A stretch of DNA of 64,000 nucleotides, from contig OX044356.1 in assembly GCA_943846715.1 (NCBI GenBank), forward strand, positions 868,001-932,000, in the 5' to 3' direction. The position numbers were made by a program, and so were the translations under genes. This DNA comes from TMED14 sp002378565. GTDB taxonomy: Bacteria > Bacteroidota > Bacteroidia > Flavobacteriales > Schleiferiaceae. Under the pieces are notes generated by a model. It searched no databases. It saw nothing but the letters and a program-made list of their open reading frames with translations, and was not told the DNA's origin. Of the stretch, positions 35,750 through 43,778 are shown piece after piece (position 1 is the first letter of the stretch; every line of letters begins with the position of its first letter).

Positions 35750-36614
35750 GACTACTTTTAAGGTCGTGAAAGTTAGCACATTCAAACCATTCTCCCTGAA
35801 CTTAAATGGCCGCCTTTGGAAGGCGGACCAACCGGTCATTGTTGGCATTCTGAATGCCAGCAAGGACTCTTTTTACTCAGGGCAATCCTCTGTAAATGAG
35901 GCCATGGCGCAAGCCGAATCCCTGATTAACGATGGGGCTGATTGGCTAGATGTTGGCGCATGCAGCACCAGGCCTGGAGCTGAAATACCATCCATTGATG
36001 AAGCTTGGTCGCGTTTGAATGACTTGCTTCCAGCCATGCGCAAGGCGTTCCCTAGCATCCCTATGTCCATTGACAGCTTCAGACCTGAGATTGTCAGAAG
36101 GGCGCATGAAGAAGGCGTGGACATGATCAACGACATATCTGGCGGCTGTGACACGATGTTTCAATTGGCAGCTGACAGGCAAATGCCGTATATCTTAAGC
36201 CATTTCCCCGAAGGGAAAACCCCAAGCGACATGCAGGATGGGTCATTGCCAAGCAGAGATGCTATCCTCCCTTTGGTCATGAAGCATTTCACCAAGCAAC
36301 TGGTTGCACTGCAAGCTGCTGGGGTTAAGGATGTGATGCTCGATCCCGGATTTGGATTTGGCAAAGACAATGCAGGCAATTTTGGACTGCTTGAAGGGCT
36401 GCCACTGCTTGCAGAATTGCAGCTTCCACTGTACGTGGGGCTGTCAAGGAAATCCATGTTGTGGAAAAACCTGGGTGGCCAACCCAAAGACATGCTTGCA
36501 GCCACTTCAGCCATTCATGCCGTGGCCCTTCAACGGGGCGCTAGCATTCTCAGGGTGCATGACCCCAAGGAGGCCAAGCAGGTTGTGACCTTGCTATCCT
36601 TGTTGGCTGATTGA
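35748..36614 (+). CDS. folP: Dihydropteroate synthase (variant loop 1)
   Basis: The 288-residue protein has the pterin-binding TIM barrel: DWLDVGACSTRPGA near 65, SIDSFRPEIVRRA near 105, NDISGG near 125, LDPGFGFGKDNAGNF near 198 and GLSRKSM near 230. It condenses 6-hydroxymethyl-dihydropterin diphosphate with p-aminobenzoate in folate synthesis. Loop 1, normally N-x-T-P-D-S-F, reads NASKDSF here, so the usual Thr-Pro is Ser-Lys. The first 25 residues are unlike the family and the true start could be a TTG or ATT further in; the ATG used overlaps the divergent DUF1599 start. The 3' end overlaps comEC by 65 nt. Confidence 0.88.
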   Translation: MTTFKVVKVSTFKPFSLNLNGRLWKADQPVIVGILNASKDSFYSGQSSVNEAMAQAESLINDGADWLDVGACSTRPGAEIPSIDEAWSRLNDLLPAMRKAFPSIPMSIDSFRPEIVRRAHEEGVDMINDISGGCDTMFQLAADRQMPYILSHFPEGKTPSDMQDGSLPSRDAILPLVMKHFTKQLVALQAAGVKDVMLDPGFGFGKDNAGNFGLLEGLPLLAELQLPLYVGLSRKSMLWKNLGGQPKDMLAATSAIHAVALQRGASILRVHDPKEAKQVVTLLSLLAD

Positions 36615-38238
36615 GCCATGTGAAACCCTGCCTATGGATAGCGATACCTAAGTCATCAAAACGGGCTTGAATCTGCTCAAATGGCATGATTTGGTAGCCA
36701 CGTTTTTCAATTCCATAGCCCTCCCATAGTCCCTCAAATGCATTGTCCCAAAGCCAATCATTGAGAGACAAGCCACGGGTGGCATAGATCATCACTGAAT
36801 CACCATGAAAAACCCCGATGGCCATGCCGTGGCCCTGCCGGTAAGCAAATTCCCCCTGATGGGGACCTGGCAATGACGCATGCATGGCCAGGCCTGTGGC
36901 CATCAATGGCAAGACCAAGGGTAGCAATCGTCTGGCCTTCAATGCTTGCAAACCCAACATGGCGGCTAGCCCCATGATGGCAACAAGCCATGCATCAGGG
37001 TGCATCCCATCCGTGGTGTAATGGAAGGCGTTGATCAATCGAAAGGCTGCATCCATCACTGAATCAGGCACGGGCAATGCCAATGAGAACCACGACAGTG
37101 CCACAGACAAAGCAACCAAGGGGTAAATCAGCATGACCAGGGGAAGCAGTAGCAAATTGGCAAATAAAAAGCCCCAGGGAAAACGGTGAAAGGTCATGGC
37201 TATCAAAGGCAGCGTGGCCCATTGGGCAGCCAGGGAAACCATGGATATTCCAACAATTTTTGATTGGATCGTCTTCCCATGGGGGCTTTGAATGAAGATG
37301 ATGGCCATCACTGCAGCCATGCTTAACTGGAAGCTCATCTGCTTACCTAGATCAGGCCACAAAAGCAATAACAAGAACCCGGCAAGGTGCGCTCGATCCA
37401 TGCCAGATGATTGCTTTGACCGAAGGGCAAGCACTTGCATGATGGTTAAAAAAAAGGCGGCTCTGAGGACACTTGGGCTTTGAACCAAGGGCACCAACAC
37501 CCATGTACAGAGACCACCAATCAGCATCCACCAAGGTCGCCACCTAGCTGGAAATAGGGACCGCATCCACTGAAAAACCATGGTAATCAACCCCAGATGA
37601 AAACCTGACAAAGCCAGCACATGTGCCATCCCTGCGTCAATGAAGGCCTGTTTCCATGGGTAGGATAGCATCGATCGATCACCCAAGGTCAGCGCCAGTG
37701 CCAAGCCTTGCAAATCCTCAGGCCATGGCTGTTTTTTTACCCATTCTCGCCAACGACGCTTCACCTTAGCGGTCCATGACCCTCGCATGCCAAGGCTGTC
37801 CATCGCAGACACATGGAGCAGTCCCACGGCGCCTCTTGGTCCGTAGACTTGCTCCGGATTAAAGCCCATTGGGATCGCGCGATCTGACCAGGGCGAAACA
37901 GTGCCAATCACGTGCAATCTCGCATCCAGTGGCAGGCGTCGATCAGTGACCCAGACCAAGCCAATGCTGTCTTGGAACAAGTGGCGACTGAGGCTGATCC
38001 CTGACGAATCAAAGCTGCGACTGACATCCAAGGTCGGTGTCAGGGCATGGAAGCACATTGCTGCTGACAAACAGACCCACAGTGCTTGACTAGACCAAGG
38101 CAGGGATTGCCACATAGCTAAGGCAGAAAGCAGACAAGCGATCAGCAAACCTTCAATGGTCACCCAAGATGCATCGGCAAAAAGGATGACCAACCAGGCA
38201 CCGAGATGCAGCGACTTTGCCATGCCGCAAGCTGTCAC
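36550..38238 (-). CDS. ComEC/Rec2-type DNA-uptake channel protein (no C-terminal metallo-hydrolase domain)
   Basis: This 562-residue membrane protein has an N-terminal DUF4131-like part and the competence domain with about ten membrane helices, including LALTLGDRSMLSYPWKQAFIDAGMAH, whose core LTLGDRS and HVLALSGFHLGL are the ComEC family signature. The C-terminal beta-lactamase-fold domain of long ComEC proteins is absent; this shorter form exists in other Bacteroidota. ComEC moves single-stranded DNA across the inner membrane in natural transformation. No other competence gene except cinA is in the window. The 3' end is antisense to folP over 65 bases. Confidence 0.85.
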   Translation of the reverse strand: MTACGMAKSLHLGAWLVILFADASWVTIEGLLIACLLSALAMWQSLPWSSQALWVCLSAAMCFHALTPTLDVSRSFDSSGISLSRHLFQDSIGLVWVTDRRLPLDARLHVIGTVSPWSDRAIPMGFNPEQVYGPRGAVGLLHVSAMDSLGMRGSWTAKVKRRWREWVKKQPWPEDLQGLALALTLGDRSMLSYPWKQAFIDAGMAHVLALSGFHLGLITMVFQWMRSLFPARWRPWWMLIGGLCTWVLVPLVQSPSVLRAAFFLTIMQVLALRSKQSSGMDRAHLAGFLLLLLWPDLGKQMSFQLSMAAVMAIIFIQSPHGKTIQSKIVGISMVSLAAQWATLPLIAMTFHRFPWGFLFANLLLLPLVMLIYPLVALSVALSWFSLALPVPDSVMDAAFRLINAFHYTTDGMHPDAWLVAIMGLAAMLGLQALKARRLLPLVLPLMATGLAMHASLPGPHQGEFAYRQGHGMAIGVFHGDSVMIYATRGLSLNDWLWDNAFEGLWEGYGIEKRGYQIMPFEQIQARFDDLGIAIHRQGFTWLNQPTRIARSQPAWPPWGHAP

Positions 38239-38278
38239 AACCCTTTGATTGAAGTCGGTAAGTAAAGGTTTAGTTACC

Positions 38279-39427
38279 TCACTGCTTCAAGGTGAGCAGG
38301 CGGGTTTGCGGGTAATAATGTGCCAGAATAGCCAGGTAATCATGCCCTGTAACAGCCATGTGGTAGGCACCCTCCTGACTCATTCCAATCCCATGACCAT
38401 AACCCTTGCCATGCAAGTGCACCATGCCATCCTCCACCTTGTTCACCGAAAACCAGGTGGAGCGCAGCTGAAATTTCTCGCGAATGATGCGAAGGCGGAT
38501 CTCATGGCCCTGGTAGGATAAGGTTTCCCGTCGATGCTTTTGCTGGATACTGGTTGCAAATTCCGTGAAGCCTTCATCGATGTCACAACCCATGTTAGCG
38601 GCCAACACCTTGACCCATTCAGCAATGCTCAATTGATGATGCCATTCACTTTGCGGACAATTGATTGAAAAACTGTCGGGCTTGGCAATCAGGTATTCCC
38701 TCTGAGAGAAATACCAAGCAGATGGCATCAATGCCCCACCTGAATTGGCATGAAACAAGGCCTCAATGGGCTTGCTATCCTTCAATGTTGCCAGGTACAA
38801 GTGACTGACCTTGTCGATGGCTGAGGCCAATGCCATCTGCCGCTCCTTGGGCGCTAATCCATGATGAACTTGGCATCGCACATCATCCGTGACTGAAAAT
38901 CCATCATGGGCAAATTTCCCTTGGTTTTTCATCAACCAGGTGTGTGCCACGATAGCCTGAGCCTTCCACAGGTTTGGATGGCTCAATTTGCCTAATTCAG
39001 CATGCACAACGCCTGTCAAATAATCCTCCATGCCCATGATTGCAACCGGCTGAACGTAGCCAGGTCTGCCCTGACAAACCAACCGGCCACGGTAAACCCG
39101 TTCTCGGTAGCCATTCACCTGAACCGTGATTTCAGTGGCGCTGATCACCACCAAAGAGTCATAATCAACCGCATCCGCCAAAGTACCTACCACCTTGCCC
39201 CAGCTTCCTGGACGGACAATGAAATAGTTACTTGTTAAACTGTCGGGCATGCCTTGCTTGTAGCCTAGGATGGTGAGGTCATTGCCTCCAACTGCCAGTC
39301 GTGACAATCGGTGGTTGGTGAAAATGCCCATTCTCACAGGGTCAGATTTAGCCTCCACCGGGATTGACATCAGCATGCACCACGCCATCAAAGGCGTCAA
39401 GGTCATAGACTTAAGCTTCCAGTACAT
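38279..39427 (-). CDS. SpoIID/LytB-domain exported protein
   Basis: The 382-residue protein has a signal peptide (MTLTPLMAWCMLMSIPVEA) and a SpoIID domain: MEDYLTGVVHAELG near 130, KAQAIVAHTWLM near 152, FHANSGGALMPSAW near 225 and the C-terminal GYGHGIGMSQEGAYHMA near 340. SpoIID in Bacillus is a peptidoglycan lytic transglycosylase; in non-sporulating Gram-negatives the homologues probably act on denuded peptidoglycan during growth or division. It overlaps lpxB by 17 nt. Confidence 0.88.
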   Translation of the reverse strand: MYWKLKSMTLTPLMAWCMLMSIPVEAKSDPVRMGIFTNHRLSRLAVGGNDLTILGYKQGMPDSLTSNYFIVRPGSWGKVVGTLADAVDYDSLVVISATEITVQVNGYRERVYRGRLVCQGRPGYVQPVAIMGMEDYLTGVVHAELGKLSHPNLWKAQAIVAHTWLMKNQGKFAHDGFSVTDDVRCQVHHGLAPKERQMALASAIDKVSHLYLATLKDSKPIEALFHANSGGALMPSAWYFSQREYLIAKPDSFSINCPQSEWHHQLSIAEWVKVLAANMGCDIDEGFTEFATSIQQKHRRETLSYQGHEIRLRIIREKFQLRSTWFSVNKVEDGMVHLHGKGYGHGIGMSQEGAYHMAVTGHDYLAILAHYYPQTRLLTLKQ

Positions 39428-40526
39428 GATCTGCCAGTTGATTCACGGCATGAGCTGGCCCCATCACCTCCCGAAGGCTTTGTTGCAGCTGCTGTCCGTG
39501 GTTAGGTTGATCCAAGAGCCACTGCAAGTCCTTTGCTAGCTGTTGTGGATTGCAATCACCCTGAATGCGTTCTTTCACAGCTTCTTTGTTGAGCAATAAA
39601 TTGACCAAGGCAATGTATGGGACCTTAACCAAAGCCTTTGCCAGCAAAAAATTGATGGGGTGGGTTTTGAAAGCTACCACCATGGCTGTGCCGTACAATG
39701 TGCATTCCAGAGTGGCTGTTCCTGAAGCGACCAGGGCTAATTGGCAGCCTTGAACATGCTGCATGCCTTCATTGATTGCCCAGTGGCTTGGCGCGTCAGG
39801 GGCGTGCTGTTGCAACAATGCCCTGTAAGCTATTGCATTGATGTGTGCGGGCCTGATCCACATGGCTTCCATGCCCATCAATGCAGCGGTTTCAGCAAAA
39901 AGAGCCATGTGCGCCTTGAATTCTTGCAAGCGACTACCAGGAGCTAAGGCCAGGACAGGTGCTTTGGTGACCGCCTCTGCCTGCTGCGGGATGCGATCCA
40001 ACATGGGGTGGCCCATGTAGCGGGAAGCTACCCCATGTTTCATTAAAAATGCTTGCTCAAAAGCCAAAATTGGTACCAACAAATCACAATGGGATTTCAA
40101 TGCCTTCACCCGGCCCTTTTTCCATGCCCATACCTGTGGAGAAACCCATTGTATCACACGCGTTCCTTCCTGACGAATGCCTTGACGATTCAGCCATTTC
40201 GCCAATCGCATATTGAATCCAGGGTAATCAATCAACACAACAACATCACAGGGATTGTTCCGTAAATGCTGCTGAACAATATGGAAGTTTCGCCTTACCT
40301 GACCCAGTTTTTTCACCACCTCAACAAAGCCCATCATGGCTAACTTCTCAAGGGGGATCAGTGATTGGGTTGCCTTGGCAGTTTCCATCAATGGGCCACC
40401 ACAAAAGGTGATTTCCAAACCCTCATGCTTTGTGAGCAAGGCACGCATCAGTTCAGCGCCAAGCATGTCACCTGAGGCTTCGCCAGCCATGATAAAGATG
40501 CGTTTCACAACCATTCCCAACGCCAC
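39411..40526 (-). CDS. lpxB: Lipid-A-disaccharide synthase
   Basis: This 371-residue GT-B glycosyltransferase carries the LpxB opening FIMAGEASGDMLGAEL, QWVSPQVWAWKKGRV near 125 and the nucleotide-binding ASGTATLECTLYGTAMVV near 265. It joins UDP-diacylglucosamine and lipid X to form the lipid A disaccharide at the inner-membrane surface, so the cell makes LPS, in keeping with the heptose genes at the left end. A start at the internal ATG 40514 (MVVKRIF) is equally possible and would reduce the overlap with the upstream gene. Confidence 0.94.
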   Translation of the reverse strand: MALGMVVKRIFIMAGEASGDMLGAELMRALLTKHEGLEITFCGGPLMETAKATQSLIPLEKLAMMGFVEVVKKLGQVRRNFHIVQQHLRNNPCDVVVLIDYPGFNMRLAKWLNRQGIRQEGTRVIQWVSPQVWAWKKGRVKALKSHCDLLVPILAFEQAFLMKHGVASRYMGHPMLDRIPQQAEAVTKAPVLALAPGSRLQEFKAHMALFAETAALMGMEAMWIRPAHINAIAYRALLQQHAPDAPSHWAINEGMQHVQGCQLALVASGTATLECTLYGTAMVVAFKTHPINFLLAKALVKVPYIALVNLLLNKEAVKERIQGDCNPQQLAKDLQWLLDQPNHGQQLQQSLREVMGPAHAVNQLADHVLEA

Positions 40527-40810
40527 ACTATGGCAGTGATTGCATACATGGCACTGACAATCAGCATCATTTTCACCATCTTCATGCGATGCATTAAAAC
40601 AAAGACGACGAAGAATGGCACCTCAATCAAGAAGGTAAACATCAGCACCTTATTCAACAAATAACTCAGTAAATCTGGATGCATACCAACCAAGGGTGGC
40701 AAGTCAGTGTAAGCCTTGTACAAGTAGGCCCACACAGCTAAGGGGGTCAAGGCAGCAATACCCCCACCCAGCCATAATTCCATGCGGTTCCTTGTTCGCT
40801 CTGGGCTCAT
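40505..40810 (-). CDS. Small integral membrane protein between surE and lpxB
   Basis: The 101-residue protein has three hydrophobic segments (about 13-30, 48-68 and 78-93) and a basic loop HRMKMVKM. I do not recognise a named family. It overlaps surE by 4 nt (ATGA) and lpxB by 22 nt, so it is translationally coupled to both. A small membrane protein at this position is common in Bacteroidota surE-lpxB clusters; a role in envelope maintenance is only suggested by position. Confidence 0.75.
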   Translation of the reverse strand: MSPERTRNRMELWLGGGIAALTPLAVWAYLYKAYTDLPPLVGMHPDLLSYLLNKVLMFTFLIEVPFFVVFVLMHRMKMVKMMLIVSAMYAITAIVWRWEWL

Positions 40811-41586
40811 GCATCCAAGGTTTGATGGATTTGTGCCAAATGGTGATGTGCCGTGAGATCAAACTGAATAGGCACCACGGACAAGTAATTGTTAGCCAGG
40901 GCCCAAATATCAGTATCCTCACTGCCATCGAGGTCATTGAACTCACCAGCCATCCAATAATAGGGTTTGCCCATGTGGTCATTCCGCTTGATGAATGACT
41001 CAACCCATTTGGCTTGTGCTTGGCGGCAGACTTTCAAGCCTGCATAAGGTTTGTCGCTCACTTTTGGGATGTTGACATTGAGGCATATGCCTGAAGGTAA
41101 TCCCTGAGACAGCACGCGTCGAACCATATCCATCACCAAAGTTTCTGCTTGTGAAAAATCCGCTTGCCAATCGTAGTCAAGGATACTGAAGCCAATCGAA
41201 GGAATGCCCTGCATGGCACCTTCCACTGCCGCCGACATGGTTCCAGAGTAAATCACATTCACTGAGGCATTGCTTCCGTGATTGATGCCTGACACAATCA
41301 AGTCCGGACGACGGTCCAGCACTTCATGAACTGCCAACTTGACACAGTCAACCGGCGTGCCGCTGCAGGCATGCTCCTTTTGTGGTCCCGCATCGATCTG
41401 TTGGGGCTCGCATCGGAGAGGGTCATGCAAGGTGATGGCATGCCCCATGCCTGACTGGGGGCTGTCTGGCGCCATAACAACGACGTCCCCAATGGCATTC
41501 ATCCATCGAATCAACGTCCGAATACCTGGCGCAGTGATGCCGTCATCATTGGTAACCAAAATCAGTGGCCTGTCGAGCTTTTCCAT
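40807..41586 (-). CDS. surE: 5'/3'-nucleotidase SurE
   Basis: The 259-residue protein has the SurE metal-binding site: VTNDDG near residue 12, SGINHGSN near 100 and GTMSAAVEGA near 115. It dephosphorylates nucleoside 5'- and 3'-monophosphates and short polyphosphates and supports stationary-phase survival. It is first in a minus-strand unit running surE, small membrane protein, lpxB, spoIID-like, with comEC 40 bases further on, and is divergent from the zinc peptidase gene. Confidence 0.94.
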   Translation of the reverse strand: MEKLDRPLILVTNDDGITAPGIRTLIRWMNAIGDVVVMAPDSPQSGMGHAITLHDPLRCEPQQIDAGPQKEHACSGTPVDCVKLAVHEVLDRRPDLIVSGINHGSNASVNVIYSGTMSAAVEGAMQGIPSIGFSILDYDWQADFSQAETLVMDMVRRVLSQGLPSGICLNVNIPKVSDKPYAGLKVCRQAQAKWVESFIKRNDHMGKPYYWMAGEFNDLDGSEDTDIWALANNYLSVVPIQFDLTAHHHLAQIHQTLDA

Positions 41587-41660
41587 CTTTCAAATCTACA
41601 TCTTGTCAGTTCGCATTCATTGGCATGAACATTGTACTTTTCCACACAAATTCCCCAGCT

Positions 41661-42344
41661 ATGATTTTCATCATCCTCATTGGCTTCATGATTCTTGGTT
41701 TTGCCGTCCAAGCCCAACTTAAGCGACGCTTCAAGCAATACCAAACTGTGCCCATCGACAACGGTCTAACCGGTCGTGATATTGCACGCAAGATGTTGGA
41801 CGATCACGGGCTTCAACATGTCAACATCACAGCCGTAGAAGGCCGACTCACCGATCATTACAACCCAAGGGATAGCTCAGTTAACCTGTCCCAGGATGTC
41901 TACCATGGCAACCATGTGGCTGCTGCAGCTATTGCCGCCCATGAATGTGGCCACGCCGTTCAACACGCCACCAAGTACGAATGGCTCGACTTGCGAACGG
42001 GCTTGGTTCCCATTGTCAATGCCAGCGGCAAGTTGATGAATATTGTCTTTTTTGCTTCCTTGTTTGGTATGGGTATGCTGGGACTTGGTTTTAAAAGCAT
42101 CCTGCTCTTTTTGATTGCTGCACAAGCCATCATTGCCTCCTTTGCCCTGGTCACCCTACCCGTTGAATACGATGCTTCACGGCGTGCTTTGGTCTGGCTT
42201 CAAGACGCCAATGTCACCAACAGTAACAACCATGGCATGGCACAAGATGCCTTGAAATGGGCTGCAAGAACCTATGTCGTTGCTGCTGCCGCCGCTGTCA
42301 CACAGCTGCTTTACTATGTCATGTTGTACATGGGTCGACGCTAA
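41661..42344 (+). CDS. Zinc metallopeptidase, YugP family
   Basis: The protein has an N-terminal membrane helix, the zinc site AAHECGHAVQH (HExxH-type with HECGH) near residue 92, and three further helices. This pattern is the YugP/Zn-peptidase-2 family of membrane-embedded neutral peptidases; the physiological substrate is unknown. I chose ATG 41661 (MIFIILIGFMILGF, 227 residues) because the family starts at the first helix; ATG 41625 would add twelve residues and is also possible. The stop overlaps the convergent FAD oxidase stop by 4 nt. Confidence 0.86.
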   Translation: MIFIILIGFMILGFAVQAQLKRRFKQYQTVPIDNGLTGRDIARKMLDDHGLQHVNITAVEGRLTDHYNPRDSSVNLSQDVYHGNHVAAAAIAAHECGHAVQHATKYEWLDLRTGLVPIVNASGKLMNIVFFASLFGMGMLGLGFKSILLFLIAAQAIIASFALVTLPVEYDASRRALVWLQDANVTNSNNHGMAQDALKWAARTYVVAAAAAVTQLLYYVMLYMGRR

Positions 42345-43759
42345 GCATCTGGGAAAATCTTGCCCGGATTCATGATGTTCAATGGATCCAACAGCCCCTT
42401 GATACCTTGCTGCAATTGCATGACAGTTTCGCTGAAGGCAATGTCGAGGTAGTCCTTTTGCACCAAACCTATGCCGTGCTCACCCGACAAAGTTCCTCCC
42501 ATGGCCACAACCTCTTGGAAGAGCTCACGAATGCCATGCTTGAGCTTGTCACCATGCCAATCAGCATCTGACATGTCTCCTTTGATGATGTTGACATGGA
42601 GGTTGCCGTCACCCGCATGACCATAGCACACCGATTGAAAGCCATAAGCCTTACCAATGGATTTAACGGTTCGAAGCAATTCAGGCAACTTTGCCCGAGG
42701 CACGACTGTGTCCTCTTCCTTGTAAACACTGTGGCTTTTAACAGCTTCACCAACCGCACGTCGCAATTTCCACAAAGCTTCGCGTTCCTTGTGGCTTTGC
42801 GCAAACAAAACATCCAAGGCGCCATGTGACTCAACGACTGCTGCCAAGGCCTCTGCCTCTTTCATCACAGCGTCCTCATCCAAGCCATCAACCTCCATCA
42901 ACAGATGAGCTTCCACGCCGTCGCCTAAGGGTAAGTTGTCAACCTGTACACACTTGGCTGCCCATGTGATGGCATCGATTTCCATGAACTCCATCCCCGA
43001 CGGTGTGATGCCCGCCTGAAAAACCTTAGACACCGCTGTACAGGCCGCTTCCGCACTAGCAAATGGCGCCAACAGCGTGAAACGGTGTCGGGGTTGAGGG
43101 ATCAACCTGCAGACAATTTTCGTCACCACCCCCAGTGTGCCTTCTGAGCCAACAAAGAGCTGGGTTAAATTGTAACCAGTGCTGTTTTTCAGGGTGTTTG
43201 CACCTGTCCATATGATGTCACCATTGGGCAATACCACCTCTAAATTCAGGATATAAGCAGCGGTGACGCCATATTTCACAGCCCTTGGTCCACCCGCATT
43301 GGTGGCCACATTGCCCCCCATGGTTGATGTGCCCCAACTGGATGGATCGGGTGGGTACATCAACCCTAGCGCCAAGCAGGCCTCCTGAAAAACTTGATTG
43401 ATCACGCCAGGCTCAACGATGGCTTGGCTGTTGTCCTGATCAATGTCAAGGATGCGATTGAGGTGCTTCATGGACAAGGCGATACCACCTTTGACCGGGA
43501 TGGCACCACCAGCCAGCCCTGTGCGAGCAGCTGAGGGGGTAACTGGCACCTGGTGTTTGCTTGCCAATTTCATGATGGCTGACACGTCTTCTGTGTGCCG
43601 GGGAAAGGCAACAACCTGAGGCAGGTAACTGAGGTCCTCCGTCTCATCATGGCTGTAAGCTTCCAAGGTGTCTTCCTTGATGGAGACATGGTCTTGCCCA
43701 AGAAGTTCCTTGAGCTCACTCAACAATTGGTTCTTACCTTGTCCCATCATTTCTTTCAT
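42341..43759 (-). CDS. FAD-linked oxidase (glycolate oxidase GlcD / D-lactate dehydrogenase type)
   Basis: This 472-residue flavoprotein has the PCMH FAD-binding domain (TGLAGGAIPVKGGIALSM near 81, GGNVATNAGGPRAVKYG near 146) and the FAD-oxidase C-terminal domain with CYGHAGDGNLHVNI near 380 and SGEHGIGLVQKDYL near 425. It oxidises a 2-hydroxy acid such as D-lactate or glycolate; the precise substrate cannot be told from these motifs. It is a soluble, single-domain form without fused iron-sulfur partner, and no GlcE/GlcF genes are adjacent. It is divergent from the dipeptidyl peptidase gene. Confidence 0.9.
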   Translation of the reverse strand: MKEMMGQGKNQLLSELKELLGQDHVSIKEDTLEAYSHDETEDLSYLPQVVAFPRHTEDVSAIMKLASKHQVPVTPSAARTGLAGGAIPVKGGIALSMKHLNRILDIDQDNSQAIVEPGVINQVFQEACLALGLMYPPDPSSWGTSTMGGNVATNAGGPRAVKYGVTAAYILNLEVVLPNGDIIWTGANTLKNSTGYNLTQLFVGSEGTLGVVTKIVCRLIPQPRHRFTLLAPFASAEAACTAVSKVFQAGITPSGMEFMEIDAITWAAKCVQVDNLPLGDGVEAHLLMEVDGLDEDAVMKEAEALAAVVESHGALDVLFAQSHKEREALWKLRRAVGEAVKSHSVYKEEDTVVPRAKLPELLRTVKSIGKAYGFQSVCYGHAGDGNLHVNIIKGDMSDADWHGDKLKHGIRELFQEVVAMGGTLSGEHGIGLVQKDYLDIAFSETVMQLQQGIKGLLDPLNIMNPGKIFPDA

Positions 43760-43778
43760 TGCATCACAAAATTAACCC

